Origin: Salinibacillus xinjiangensis
GTDB lineage: Bacteria > Bacillota > Bacilli > Bacillales > Alkalibacillaceae
Reading direction: 5' to 3'
Assembly: GCF_009649735.1 (NCBI RefSeq)
Contig: NZ_WJNH01000003.1
Coordinates: 186,001-250,000, forward strand
Length of the DNA stretch: 64,000 bases
The translations under genes were made by a program, and so were the position numbers. Positions 34,762 through 44,033 of the stretch are shown here, in pieces. Positions within the stretch are counted from its first letter, which is position 1, and every line of letters begins with the position of its first letter. Below the pieces are notes generated by a model that saw only the letters and a program-made list of their open reading frames with translations, had not been told where the DNA came from and made no database searches.

Positions 34762-34977
34762 TTACAGCTCAATTTCCGTTACATTTCGCTCTACAATACG
34801 TGCACTCTTTTTCCCGACTAAGTCACCGCCAGATGATGCAAAAGCATTCTGGGCAATAATCTCGTCCATAGCTGCATTAATGACAGCTGGGTCAGCAGGT
34901 TCTACTGGGTTGTCAAAAGAATACGTAACGGTTTTATTTTCCTGGTTTGTAAACTTTAATTCTAGTGTTTTGGCCAT
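34762..34977 (-). CDS. DUF2922 family protein (71 aa)
   Basis: MAKTLELKFTNQENKTVTYS and VGKKSARIVERNVTEIEL are typical of DUF2922. Minus-strand RBS AAAGGAGG sits before ATG 34977. It follows the DUF1659 gene by 37 nt. Unknown function. Confidence 0.85.
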   Translation of the reverse strand: MAKTLELKFTNQENKTVTYSFDNPVEPADPAVINAAMDEIIAQNAFASSGGDLVGKKSARIVERNVTEIEL

Positions 34978-35014
34978 GTTCTAACCTCCTTTCCATTTGA
35001 AATCGTGCCACTCA

Positions 35015-35233
35015 CTACTCTAAGATAATAGCTGAATCGTTACGTTGGACCTCATATAGAGCCAACTGTTGCAGTGGTGTCACGGCATTTGTGATTGCCA
35101 TTAACTGATCTGGAGTGGCATCTGTTTTGACATTGTTGAAGCTCTTACTCTTGTACTCCATGTTTCCATCATCCCCAACACCTGTTTCGAAAATCAGCTT
35201 TAATGAGGATCGAAGTGGTTGCGCCATTGCCAT
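35015..35233 (-). CDS. DUF1659 family protein (72 aa)
   Basis: LRSSLKLIFETGVGDDGNME and DQLMAITNAVTPLQQLALYE match DUF1659. Minus-strand AAAGGAGGTG before ATG 35233. First gene of the DUF1659-DUF2922-YvrJ set. The upstream 35234-35528 interval shows nothing else. Confidence 0.85.
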   Translation of the reverse strand: MAMAQPLRSSLKLIFETGVGDDGNMEYKSKSFNNVKTDATPDQLMAITNAVTPLQQLALYEVQRNDSAIILE

Positions 35234-35528
35234 GGTCGATCACCTCCTTTCACTTCTATAATCGTGAGAAGTGGGGAAGAGGTGTCTATGAAAATGAATT
35301 TTTATACTACCGAATGACATGCGGTTAATTTTATTGGTTAATCTACAAATTTCGGATACACTAGTTTATTTTAAATGACAATCCAGTATTCAAATGAGCA
35401 ATTCACTTTATTTCAGGTTCAATTCACGTAATCTAGTTAACAATTAACAAAAAGAATAAGATAAAGATCTAATCAATGCGATGGATAAAGGTGCAATTCT
35501 TGTTTTCAGCCCCACACAATCTAAATTC

Positions 35529-36325
35529 CTATACCCCCAATTGAACGGGGACAAGGGAGGTCTTTTTATATTTATCCAAGATTCCAGCAAGCTCTTGTTT
35601 CTCATGCTCATAATCATGTTGGGGCGCATCTACTTTAGGCTTCTTCCTATCCTCTTGATCAAACCAGCCTGTTAATACTTCTTGTTTATAGGGATGGCTT
35701 CGTGAGCGCTTTGGATTCTGTTTTTGAAATGAAAGGACCTCTGCTTTGGCCCTCTCCACACTTGTCACACCTTTATTCGCCCAGCTTTGTAAGATGCCTT
35801 TTACATAACCCCAGCTTATTTTGTTCCGCTCGAGTGCTTTTTTCATCGCTTCAATCACTAACTCATCGCCAAATTCAGAAATCCAGTTTTTGAGCTCGTC
35901 CAACAGGTAGGGGGTGGTTTCATGAAAATTTTACTTTGAAAAATGAATTCCCGGCGTGCGTATAGCTGTATGATTGTTTTGTTTCTGTTTTGTTTATGTT
36001 TAATAATGGGTCCGGATTGTGGGTCTTATTGTAGTCCATAATGGACAACAAACTGACCATTTGATATTTCAGGAGCTCGATTTCCGCCCCGAGTTCGATA
36101 GTGAATATAGCCTTTTTCGACTAATTCATTTCTAGCCCGTTTAAATGAAGTTTTACTTAACCCAGAATTGGATTGTAAAACAGATTGAGCTACCGTAAAT
36201 TGTGGTTTCCACCCGGTAAGATTGTTCACATGCATGAGTGCATGCCAAAGGCTGTTCGCATTGTGGGATATTGGGTTCGTTTGGATTTGCGTGTAAAAGG
36301 CTTTGATTTCTTTAATATAATTCAT
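35529..36325 (-). pseudogene. DnaD-like replication protein, frameshifted
   Basis: The minus strand holds an N-terminal winged helix from ATG 36325 (MNYIKEIKAFYTQIQTNPIS; SGLSKTSFKRARNELVEKGY), a linker in a second frame (DYNKTHNPDPLLNINKTETK), and the C-terminal DnaD domain in a third frame (LLDELKNWISEFGDELVIEA; NKISWGYVKGILQSWANKGV). Two frameshifts near 36050 and 35930 break it. Such genes usually come from phages. It may be the only trace of a prophage here. Confidence 0.78.
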
Positions 36326-36621
36326 CGATTTACTTCCTTCCGACAGGGTTATTTCGTCACTTAACGACGTTAGGTCTATCATAATGAAAGATGTGGAAAA
36401 TAGCATGGTAGTAAATTTGAAATTTGCTAGAGCATACTTCACGTTTGACCGACGAAAAATGAAGTTTCAGCCCTCAAACTTAGTATACGGGGTGTTTCAT
36501 TGGAAGTTTAGCTTTATTTTGGTCAATGTTAGGTCAAATAAGGATTGTCGATTCAAGTGTTGAAATTATATTAGTGAGATATATTTATAAATAAGGAGTT
36601 ATAAATAAGGAGTTATAAATC

Positions 36622-37029
36622 ATGACGGTACCAAAGCACATTGTTTCAGCAGCCACGATTGTCCTTAACGATAAAGGTGAAATTTTACTGATTAAAGGTC
36701 CTCGTAGGGGCTGGGAAATGCCAGGTGGACAAGTTGAGGTTGGGGAATCATTAAGGGAAGCTGCAATTAGAGAAACAAAGGAAGAAACAGGTATAGATGT
36801 AGAGATTCAAAAGTTTTGTGGTATTTTCCAAAATGTAAGTGGTTCAATCTGCAATACTTTGTTTTTAGCAATCCCGATTGACGGAAAACCTACTACGAGT
36901 ACTGAAAGTTTAGAAGTAGGCTTTTTTCCTATAAAGGACGCCCTAGAGATGGTTACTTGGAAAAACTTTAGACAAAGAATAGAGTATTGCTTAAATGCGA
37001 ATCTACATCCTTTTTTTGAAGAATTTTAA
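36622..37029 (+). CDS. NUDIX hydrolase
   Basis: A 135-residue protein with Nudix box GGQVEVGESLREAAIRETKE followed by ETG (about 34-56). Upstream, the 14-bp unit ATAAGGAGTTATAA occurs twice (36591-36620), giving two alternative RBSs, of which the second is 8-9 nt from ATG 36622. Substrate probably an ADP-ribose or dNTP derivative. Confidence 0.88.
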   Translation: MTVPKHIVSAATIVLNDKGEILLIKGPRRGWEMPGGQVEVGESLREAAIRETKEETGIDVEIQKFCGIFQNVSGSICNTLFLAIPIDGKPTTSTESLEVGFFPIKDALEMVTWKNFRQRIEYCLNANLHPFFEEF

Positions 37030-37031
37030 TT

Positions 37032-37304
37032 CTACCTTGTTACAGAGCAAGTAATCAGTGATTGTAAAATAAAATAGATATACATCAATGCAGCAACTCT
37101 ACCTTTTTTTGTTGATAGGCTCTTTTTGTTACGTAGGCATTTCATCATTTCACGGTCACATTCACAAAAGCTTCTCCCTCGTTTTAAACAAAAATCGTGC
37201 CTCTTGCAGCAAGCGTCTACATCATTGATTGGTGCACCGGGACCGCTACAGCCTGGTCCGCACCACCTGTAACCTGGAAAAACACAGACGTACATTTCCT
37301 TCAT
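37032..37304 (-). CDS. Phospholipase A2-like protein
   Basis: A 90-residue protein with PGYRWCGPGCSGPGAPINDV and DACCKRHDFCLKRG: a glycine calcium loop and the CCxxHD active-site helix of secreted PLA2. A later CECDREMMKCL supplies further Cys. No signal peptide. The 3' end is hydrophobic (ALMYIYFILQSLITC). Similar small proteins occur in spore formers, with unknown target. Minus-strand GGAGATG lies upstream of ATG 37304. Confidence 0.75.
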   Translation of the reverse strand: MKEMYVCVFPGYRWCGPGCSGPGAPINDVDACCKRHDFCLKRGRSFCECDREMMKCLRNKKSLSTKKGRVAALMYIYFILQSLITCSVTR

Positions 37305-37470
37305 TTGAATGCATCTCCTAACATTATTTGTAATATCTATATATGAAACCAGTTAGAAAAAGGAATGTTTACTTACCTAGTCCAAGCATAATTGGTGGAT
37401 TTGTACTATTTTGGTAGACTTGTTGGAGATGGAGCATCAAGACTATATTAAGATTTGAGGAGAGAAATAG

Positions 37471-38085
37471 ATGGATAGTATAATCTTTGATTTAGATGGA
37501 ACATTATGGGACTCAAGAGAAGCAGTAGTGAAGGCTTGCAACCAAGTTATTAAGCAATATGAGGAGCTTGAGGAAATAACGGTTGAGGATTTAAAAGCAA
37601 CAATGGGGCTACAAGCTGATGATATAAGTCGCAAACTGTTTCCTAACATCAGTGAGGAGGATGGAAAAGCGGTTTTACAAAAATGCTTTGAAGTTGAAAT
37701 TCAATACATAGAAAAAAGAGGTGGTCAGTTATACGAAAACCTTAATAAAGTGTTAGAGAAATTATCAAGAGATTATAAGCTCTTTATCGTGAGTAATTGT
37801 CAGGCAGGGTACATTGAAGCGTTCTTTACGTATCACCAATTAGGTCGATACTTTGTCGATTTTGAAAACCCAGGAAGAACAGGTTTGTCAAAAGGAGAAA
37901 ATATTAAACTTGTAATGGAACGAAATGAATTAAAGACCCCGGTTTATGTGGGGGATACGGACGGTGATCAAAAGGCAGCTCACTATGCAGGAATTCCGTT
38001 TGTGTATGCCAAGTATGGCTTTGGCGAGGTCGAGAAATATGATTATTATATTGAAAAAGTGGAAGAGTTAGTTGATATGTTTTAG
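37471..38085 (+). CDS. HAD-superfamily hydrolase, phosphoglycolate-phosphatase-like
   Basis: A 204-residue enzyme with HAD motif I IIFDLDGTLWDS (about 4-15), motif II in FIVSNCQ (about 109), and motif III/IV near VYVGDTDGDQKAA (about 156-168). The cap is helical (type C1). AGGAGAG precedes ATG 37471. Likely acts on a small phosphate ester. Confidence 0.88.
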   Translation: MDSIIFDLDGTLWDSREAVVKACNQVIKQYEELEEITVEDLKATMGLQADDISRKLFPNISEEDGKAVLQKCFEVEIQYIEKRGGQLYENLNKVLEKLSRDYKLFIVSNCQAGYIEAFFTYHQLGRYFVDFENPGRTGLSKGENIKLVMERNELKTPVYVGDTDGDQKAAHYAGIPFVYAKYGFGEVEKYDYYIEKVEELVDMF

Positions 38086-38112
38086 AAGTCACTACCTATA
38101 AAGGAGAAATAA

Positions 38113-38616
38113 ATGAATAAGGACAAATTTGATGAATTTATTAAAATAGCTAAAAAGTTAAATGACAACGAAATCATACCTTTGTTAATGGGATCAGTTG
38201 GTTTAGAAATTATTACAGGAAAAGATTGGGATGCTCAAGATTTAGATATTCATGTACCTGGTGATCACAGAGGATGGGAAGTACCGCCTGAATTATCCAT
38301 ATATAATTGGGAAGATATCGTGCAAATTATGAATTCGATGGAATATAGGTTAATCGATTTGCATGAACACGAGTTTTGTAAGGACGGGTTATCCGTTGAG
38401 TTTGGAATTATTGACACTTTACCAGATTTCGCTGGTGTACAATTAGAGGATTTAGAAATGCATCAATGGGGAGATGTAAAATATTATTTACTAAATCCGG
38501 AGCAATATTTAAGAGTTTACAAGTCTTCATCTAAAGATAGATATCGAGCGGACCAAAACAATAATAAGGATTTTAAAAAAATAACCTTTTTGGAGGAAAT
38601 GATGATTAATGAATAG
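38113..38616 (+). CDS. Nucleotidyltransferase-like protein of unknown function
   Basis: A 167-residue protein with LLMGSVGLEIITGKDWDAQD and LDIHV, resembling the GSxxL...D.D start of nucleotidyltransferases, then mostly acidic sequence. AAAGGAG is 6 nt before ATG 38113. 27 nt downstream of the HAD gene, likely same transcript. Activity not established. Confidence 0.6.
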   Translation: MNKDKFDEFIKIAKKLNDNEIIPLLMGSVGLEIITGKDWDAQDLDIHVPGDHRGWEVPPELSIYNWEDIVQIMNSMEYRLIDLHEHEFCKDGLSVEFGIIDTLPDFAGVQLEDLEMHQWGDVKYYLLNPEQYLRVYKSSSKDRYRADQNNNKDFKKITFLEEMMINE

Positions 38617-38642
38617 AGCCAACACATTTTGTTGGCTCATAA
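38616..38642 (+). terminator. Rho-independent terminator
   Basis: GAGCCAACA pairs with TGTTGGCTC around a short loop, then ATAAGGTTT. It lies between convergent genes and can serve both. Confidence 0.75.
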
Positions 38643-38645
38643 GGT

Positions 38646-38960
38646 TTATTTCCAGTTATTACCGACATTTAAGTTGAAATCTGGGTCAAAGTTAAAATAT
38701 GCACTTGTCTCTGGACTTACTTCAACATTTGGATTAACTTGAGTTTGCGGATTTACTTCTAAGTTCGGATTAATCTGGGTTTGCGGGTTTACCTCTAGGT
38801 GAGGATTGACTTGAGTATAAGGGTTGAATTGTAAATATGGTTGAGACGCCAATTGATTAAAGTACATAAATGAATGGTAACAATGATTATAGTGAGCTTG
38901 TGCTTCCTGCATTTTTTTCAAATAGAAATCTCTTCTTTTTATTATTTCATGTTGATGCAT
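38646..38960 (-). CDS. Asn-Pro repeat protein of unknown function
   Basis: A 104-residue protein. The N-terminal 35 residues are helical and charged, followed by about seven imperfect NP-x-x-x-V repeats (VNPHLEVNPQTQINPNLEVN). Alternating T-Q and L-E fillers suggest a rigid, extended or beta-solenoid-like segment. Start ATG 38960 behind AAAGGAGG; the open frame runs further but has no RBS there. A spore-coat or surface role would fit but is not shown. Confidence 0.68.
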   Translation of the reverse strand: MHQHEIIKRRDFYLKKMQEAQAHYNHCYHSFMYFNQLASQPYLQFNPYTQVNPHLEVNPQTQINPNLEVNPQTQVNPNVEVSPETSAYFNFDPDFNLNVGNNWK

Positions 38961-39084
38961 TCGATTTCCTCCTTTATAGCATTCCATATAATGGTATGAA
39001 TATAGAAGGAAATAGTTACATGTCTATTTTAAAATGGGCTCAACTCTTTTCTCATAAAAAGATGAAGTCATCAGGAGGTTAATT

Positions 39085-39195
39085 TTGGGATCTATTTTAA
39101 CAATAGCGTATGTTTTAGCAACTGCCGGTGTCTTATTTTATATGGGTAAGTCTGGTATCAAGTGGGGAGAGGAAAATGAAGATGAGTGTGTATAG
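39085..39195 (+). CDS. Tiny membrane protein (36 aa)
   Basis: MGSILTIAYVLATAGVLFYM then GKSGIKWGEENEDECV: one membrane helix and an acidic tail with a near-C-terminal Cys. TCAGGAGGTT is 5-6 nt before TTG 39085. Unknown function. Confidence 0.55.
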   Translation: MGSILTIAYVLATAGVLFYMGKSGIKWGEENEDECV

Positions 39196-39214
39196 CCATT
39201 AAAAGGAAGAGGAG

Positions 39215-39300
39215 ATTTGGACAAGAAGATCATCGCTGATGGTCTATTTTTTTGTGAGCTACATGGAATATTATGTTAAAATTAAGTTGTGAAAATGTTG
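39215..39300 (+). repeat. Diverged composite array element outside the main array
   Basis: Terminator AGATCATC-gct-GATGGTCT plus Ts, then TGGAATATTATGTTAAAATT, the spacer of the composites. The flanking cores are too worn to call. Confidence 0.6.
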
Positions 39301-39332
39301 GCAAAAATGTCCGATAAAGGGGGGCTCTTATC

Positions 39333-39914
39333 ATTAAAAAGTTAGCCTTTGTTTTAATAGGGGTATTATTGTTGCTGGGTTGTTCGAGTGACACAGGTGG
39401 AATATCAGAAGAAAGTCCTTTTGGTGAATTACAAAAGGCTATCAGCGAAGAATTAAACGCGGATATTTCACTCATTCCTTATGAACCATACCCATTGACA
39501 TCTGCTTTTTACGTCCGCACAAATGATGGAAAGGTGATCAATGCAAGCTTGATTTATAGCAAAGTGGAGGGCGAAAAGGAATTACTTGACCCTGATGATC
39601 CTTCTGTTTATACAGCTATAGAGAAGGATTTTATCTTTGGGCCATACAAAGGGGAGAGAATGATAGGTATCTCCATTGAACGATCAGATGAAGCTAATAT
39701 AAACTTCGATGATCCCACATTTAACACGAAGGAAGTCAAAAATAGAAAGATATATTACTATGAAGATAAATTTGCCCAATTTCATCGGTTAAATGTATAT
39801 ATCCCATCTGATGAGGTTGTCTATGGTTTGGCTTTTGAAATGAATAAAGACAAAGAATTTCGACAAGAGTATGCTTTTGATTTTATGGAAGAACTTATAG
39901 AAAGTATGAACTAA
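39333..39914 (+). CDS. Lipoprotein with probable ATT start
   Basis: A 193-residue product. In-frame TTG 39369 would leave only four residues before the lipobox Cys. ATT 39333, 8 nt behind AAGGGGGG, gives a normal signal peptide MKKLAFVLIGVLLLLGC. The mature part (SPFGELQKAISEELNADISL; GPYKGERMIGISIERSDEA) has no clear family. Secreted and lipid-anchored. Confidence 0.72.
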   Translation: MKKLAFVLIGVLLLLGCSSDTGGISEESPFGELQKAISEELNADISLIPYEPYPLTSAFYVRTNDGKVINASLIYSKVEGEKELLDPDDPSVYTAIEKDFIFGPYKGERMIGISIERSDEANINFDDPTFNTKEVKNRKIYYYEDKFAQFHRLNVYIPSDEVVYGLAFEMNKDKEFRQEYAFDFMEELIESMN

Positions 39915-40003
39915 ATATTAGTTTATTAATGATTAGAATAATTAATATGTGTTGTGCTCAACTTCTGCATCATTTAACTGATTGAATCATTTTAGACATA
40001 AAA

Positions 40004-40048
40004 ATATACCGAATGATTATTTTGGATATATCTCATCATTCGGTATAT
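40004..40048 (-). terminator. Terminator of the minus-strand DUF6241/DUF4352 gene
   Basis: ATATACCGAATGAT and ATCATTCGGTATAT form a 14-bp stem. On the minus strand it is followed by TTTTTATG. It overlaps the gene's last codons. Confidence 0.8.
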
Positions 40049-41003
40049 GCCAGACTGCTTGTGTACGGTGAATCACATCTTCCATCACAAATTGATAAAA
40101 CTCGGAATCATGAGCATCAAATATCACTTTTCCGTAAATCTTTTGTTCTGGTTTTAAAACTTGGTGCAAACTATCGTTACCTTTCAACATATAGGTGTGC
40201 GGTTGCTTGTAGGATTCACTATCGAATAAATCCATCTGTGCTACAGGATGGATGTTGATGACTTTGTTGCTTGTGTTTTTGATCGTTACGAGTAGAGTAA
40301 CAAAATCATCATGTTGTGGCCGGGTAAACTCATTGCCATTTACATAAGAAACAGTTCGTAATTTCACTTTCATTTCCTCAAATTGAACTGTATCGCCAAT
40401 GGATAACACTTGAGATTCCGCATTCGTAAAATTCCCTTTAAATTTCTTGTTTGTGGTTTCTTCTTTTGTTCCATATGAATTGTCGTTTACAAACTCGTTT
40501 ATATAAGCATTTTGCTCTGAGTCTGTCATTATTCCTGTTGCGTTATCATCTGGATATCCAAGCCATTCATTAAGAGAATTGTGATAGTCAACCCAATTTT
40601 TATCCACTTCCCATTTCATGTCGGCAACTATTTTTCGATATGTGTCATGGTGTTCAAAATTTTTCTTGTTATCTAAAATGTATGTTAATTGGTCCACTAC
40701 TTTATCTGAAATAGGCAAGTGGAAATGTCCTTGTTTATCGGCAGCAGAAACTTTCTGATGTGAAATCTCATGTAGCATCTTTTGAAATTGTTCTTCGGAT
40801 GGAATCGAATGAAAGGTAGTCGATTCTTTATTCGTTACTTCAGGAATAGGTTGGGGTTGATATACCTTGTTTTCTATTGCTTCCTTTTGTCTTATTTCTT
40901 GAATTACTTTTGCATCCGATACGATGGAAAAAATGAGATATCCGATTGCCAAAGCACTTATTGTAAACATAAAGGCTACAATTTTTCGATACACCTGGTT
41001 CAC
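40017..41003 (-). CDS. Membrane-anchored protein with DUF6241-like and DUF4352-like domains
   Basis: A 328-residue protein: one N-terminal membrane helix (about 9-28), a helical domain (EEQFQKMLHEISHQKVSAAD; WVDYHNSLNEWLGYPDD), and a C-terminal beta-sandwich of DUF4352 type (IGDTVQFEEMKVKLRTVSYV; NTSNKVINIHPVAQMDLFD). The domain names rest on memory of the families. AAGGAGTG precedes start 41003. Acts outside the membrane. Confidence 0.72.
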   Translation of the reverse strand: MNQVYRKIVAFMFTISALAIGYLIFSIVSDAKVIQEIRQKEAIENKVYQPQPIPEVTNKESTTFHSIPSEEQFQKMLHEISHQKVSAADKQGHFHLPISDKVVDQLTYILDNKKNFEHHDTYRKIVADMKWEVDKNWVDYHNSLNEWLGYPDDNATGIMTDSEQNAYINEFVNDNSYGTKEETTNKKFKGNFTNAESQVLSIGDTVQFEEMKVKLRTVSYVNGNEFTRPQHDDFVTLLVTIKNTSNKVINIHPVAQMDLFDSESYKQPHTYMLKGNDSLHQVLKPEQKIYGKVIFDAHDSEFYQFVMEDVIHRTQAVWHIPNDEIYPK

Positions 41004-41178
41004 TCCTTTCTAATACTTATCCTATCAAAAATCATGGGGTACATTTGTAGGATTTTGTAAATTAGTACTAGTTTTCCTTTTTTTATTTTAGCAATGAGTG
41101 CTTTTTTGGAAGAAGGGTTAATGCTCTTTTTGGTTGAAGTAAAGCAAAAGGACCAGATGGTTTAATAGGGGGATAAAA

Positions 41179-41733
41179 ATGAAGAGAGTGCTTGTTTTTA
41201 TATTTCTAGTTTCTATGTTTTTTATACTCGGATGTAATGATAGTGAGATATCAGATTATGATGACACTGATGTTGCGGCCATCGTAAGAGGAGAAGAAAT
41301 AACGGTTGGTGATTTACGTTTTTTATATCCTGATGATAAATTATTTGAATTTCTAGATGGTACGATTAAGGCAAAATTAGCCGAGCAAGAAGTGAAAAAC
41401 TTAAATCTTGATGTGTCACAAGAGCTGCAAGAAATACAAGAAACGAAAAGTATAGTGGGTACTTATCCTGCTGAGGACGATGATTCTGAATATGCAAATG
41501 CAGCTCGCGAATTTGCAGATGCTCAGTCTGCTAAACTTGGATTGGATCCAGAAGAATATTTTGAAAAACATTACGAAAAAACTCAGGAAACGAGTGTTTA
41601 CGTTACAGCCTACATTGAAGAGATGCTAGGTAAACCAAAGGATATTGGTGAAGGATATACCGAAAAAGCCAATAAGTTGTTGGATAACTTACTAGAAGAA
41701 AATGAAGATGAGATTCAGATACTAATCAAGTAA
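41179..41733 (+). CDS. Lipoprotein with SurA/PrsA-like N-terminal region
   Basis: A 184-residue product with lipobox LGC (Cys 19). VAAIVRGEEITVGDLRFLYP and LAEQEVKNLNLDVS look like the chaperone N-domain of PrsA/SurA foldases, but no rotamase domain follows. Possibly a lone chaperone-like lipoprotein. AGGGGGA precedes ATG 41179. Confidence 0.68.
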   Translation: MKRVLVFIFLVSMFFILGCNDSEISDYDDTDVAAIVRGEEITVGDLRFLYPDDKLFEFLDGTIKAKLAEQEVKNLNLDVSQELQEIQETKSIVGTYPAEDDDSEYANAAREFADAQSAKLGLDPEEYFEKHYEKTQETSVYVTAYIEEMLGKPKDIGEGYTEKANKLLDNLLEENEDEIQILIK

Positions 41734-41814
41734 ATTAGAAGGCTTGTTTAATCAGTTTGTTTTCATTTGTGTTAGCGAATCCTATTCTTCAAGTTAAATT
41801 AACGGGGTGATTAC

Positions 41815-42285
41815 ATTAAGATAATATATTTATGTTCACTATTCTGTTTGATACTTTTATCAGGCTGCATATCAAATCAATCCGTAGATACAACAGACTG
41901 GAAGCACACAAAATATGAAACTGTAAACAACCTTGATGGAGTAACGATGATTGTGAAGGAAGGAGCAGTCTCCTCTACTGGCTTAACTGTCATTTTCGAG
42001 AATAACTCCGACAAGCAATGCGTCTATGGTGAAGAGTTTTGGTTGGAAAAGAAAATCAAGGGAAATTGGTATCAAGTTCCTATAGCTTTAGATGGTAACT
42101 ATGGATTTAATAGTATTGGCTATAACTTGGATCCATCAGATGTAAAGGAATGGACAGTTGATTGGGATTGGCTCTATGGAAGTCTGGATCCGGGTGAATA
42201 CCGGATTGTAAAAGATATACTTGATTTTAGAAAAGCTGGGGACTATGATAAGTACTATTTGACAGCGGATTTTACAATTAATTAA
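41815..42285 (+). CDS. Lipoprotein with immunoglobulin-like domain, probable ATT start
   Basis: A 156-residue product. ATT 41815 is 5 nt behind GGGGTGA and gives MKIIYLCSLFCLILLSGC with a proper lipobox, whereas the in-frame TTG 41848 leaves five residues. The mature domain (GAVSSTGLTVIFENNSDKQC; LDPSDVKEWTVDWDWLYGSL) looks like small Ig-like secreted domains. A core-like TTAAATTAACGGGGTGA precedes it. Confidence 0.7.
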   Translation: MKIIYLCSLFCLILLSGCISNQSVDTTDWKHTKYETVNNLDGVTMIVKEGAVSSTGLTVIFENNSDKQCVYGEEFWLEKKIKGNWYQVPIALDGNYGFNSIGYNLDPSDVKEWTVDWDWLYGSLDPGEYRIVKDILDFRKAGDYDKYYLTADFTIN

Positions 42286-42354
42286 CCTGACATTTTTGTT
42301 AAATATTAAGGGGTAAAAGAAATTATTCATGACTAAAAAAGGGAGGAAAGTATA

Positions 42355-43126
42355 ATGACTGAATTATTTTCCAAACATTTTAAACTAGAAAAAGTAAGTG
42401 AGGGTTTTTTTCAGCAATCGCAAAAGACGGTGGTGGATCAATTGGGAATGCTGGTTTCGTAGACTTAGGTGGAAAAACACTTGTTTTTGATACTTTTAAC
42501 ACATAACAAGCAGCTGAAGATCTAAGAAATATAGCAGAAAACATTACGAATCAACCTGTCTCTTGGGTAATTAATAGTCATTTCCATGGCGATCATATTA
42601 GAGGTACCCAAGTATTTAAAGATTGTAATATAGTTTCAAGTCAAACAACATTGACACAAATGAAGGAAAACCATCCAGAACGTATTTCTGAACAGAAAGC
42701 CGATATTGATGGCGTGAAAAAATATATTGAAGCACTTACAGAACAAAATGAAAGTTCCCCTGATATTCAGAAAAAGAATGAAATAAATTTTTTAAAAGAG
42801 CTTGAAATCTCACTCCCTGACTTAGAATTAGTCTTACCGCAAATAACCTACTCCAACAAATTTCTATTTTCGGAACCAAACGGACTGCTAGGCTATTGAC
42901 ATTTGGAGGTGGTCATTCACCTTGTGATTCTTTCCTTTATATACCTGAAGATGAAATTATTTTTATGGCTGACCTTCTTTTTGTAGGTATGCATCCATCA
43001 TTCTTTTCGTATTCCAATCCAACACAATGGGTAAATATTTTACATGAAGTTTCAATTCCTGATGAATATAAGGATTGGACAACCATACTGTTTATTAGAA
43101 ATTTAGAAGTGTTAAAAGATATGTAA
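42355..43126 (+). pseudogene. Metallo-beta-lactamase fold hydrolase, multiply broken
   Basis: AGGGAGG and ATG 42355 start MTELFSKHFKLEKVSEGFF. Further pieces: AIAKDGGGSIGNAGFVDLGG, an in-frame TAA at about 42506, then VSWVINSHFHGDHIRGTQVF (the HxHxDH zinc motif) and KFLFSEPNGLLGY, then a frame change to GGGHSPCDSFLYIPEDEIIF MADLLF. The C-terminal part after 43126 is absent. Not functional. Confidence 0.85.
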
Positions 43127-43262
43127 TTCAAGATTATCCCTTATTAAACAGACTCTTAAAAAAGTTGGTGGTGTTATGAAAGTGGAAGGGTTGAAACGAG
43201 AACATATGAAGTGGTCATAACACCGAGAAGTAAAAATCTATCAATAAAGAGAGGCAATATTA

Positions 43263-44033
43263 ATGAAAAATCTCTATGGGAACGTCGCAATGGATTTCAA
43301 CAAATATCGTTCGGGTTATCCTAGCAAATTCTATAAAAAACTCAAGGAACATTATAATATTCCTTTAAAGAATCAAAGAGTATTAGATATCGCTACATCA
43401 AATGGATTGGCAGCTAGAGACTTGGCATATCAAGACTGTGTGGTTACAGGATTAGACAACTCTGTAGAACTTATAAATGAAGCAAAGGAAATAAATCAAG
43501 TTGAGAAACTAAATATAGAATATTTAGTTGGAGATGTATCAGGACTACCTTTTGACGATATGTCATTTAACCTTGTAACAGCAGTTCATTGTTGGAAAGT
43601 CCTTCCTACTTATGAAGCCTGTAGTGAAGCATTTCGTGTACTAAAAAAGGATGGGAAATTAATTATTGCCCAATTTGATCAAATCCCTGTTAATGAAAAT
43701 ATCGTATCTAAAACCGAAAGACTTGTTTCTGACTTTAACTTTGAATGGAAAAAACAAAACCGTACTGGAATTTATCCTGAATGGGTAAAAGAAATCTATG
43801 AAGTTGGATTTTCAAAGGTTGAAACATTTTCTTTTGATATTGATATTACATTTACTCATGAACAATGGAGAGGGCGCATGAGAACAGACGCAGCCATTGG
43901 GGGAAGTTTATCTCCAGAAGAGGTGCATTTATTTGATCTTGAGCTAGAAAGCCTATTAAAAACAAATTACTCGAGCGATGTTTTAAAGGTTCCCCATCGA
44001 ATGTTCTCAATTGTTTGTGATAAAGCTAATTAG
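43263..44033 (+). CDS. Class I SAM-dependent methyltransferase
   Basis: A 256-residue protein with motif I VLDIATSNGLAARDLA (about 39-54), GLDNSVELINEA, and VGDVSGLPFDDMSFNLVTA. The C-terminal 110 residues form a cap with RMRTDAAIGGSLS. AAGAGAGG precedes ATG 43263. The 3' end overlaps the convergent 2Fe-2S gene by 8 nt. Substrate unknown. Confidence 0.85.
   Translation: MKNLYGNVAMDFNKYRSGYPSKFYKKLKEHYNIPLKNQRVLDIATSNGLAARDLAYQDCVVTGLDNSVELINEAKEINQVEKLNIEYLVGDVSGLPFDDMSFNLVTAVHCWKVLPTYEACSEAFRVLKKDGKLIIAQFDQIPVNENIVSKTERLVSDFNFEWKKQNRTGIYPEWVKEIYEVGFSKVETFSFDIDITFTHEQWRGRMRTDAAIGGSLSPEEVHLFDLELESLLKTNYSSDVLKVPHRMFSIVCDKAN

Noticed and set aside
35529-36325. Active prophage replication module
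   Set aside because: Only one frameshifted DnaD-like gene; no other phage genes nearby.
38870-39082. 70-codon plus-strand frame
   Set aside because: Antisense to the Asn-Pro repeat protein's N-terminus and lacks an RBS.
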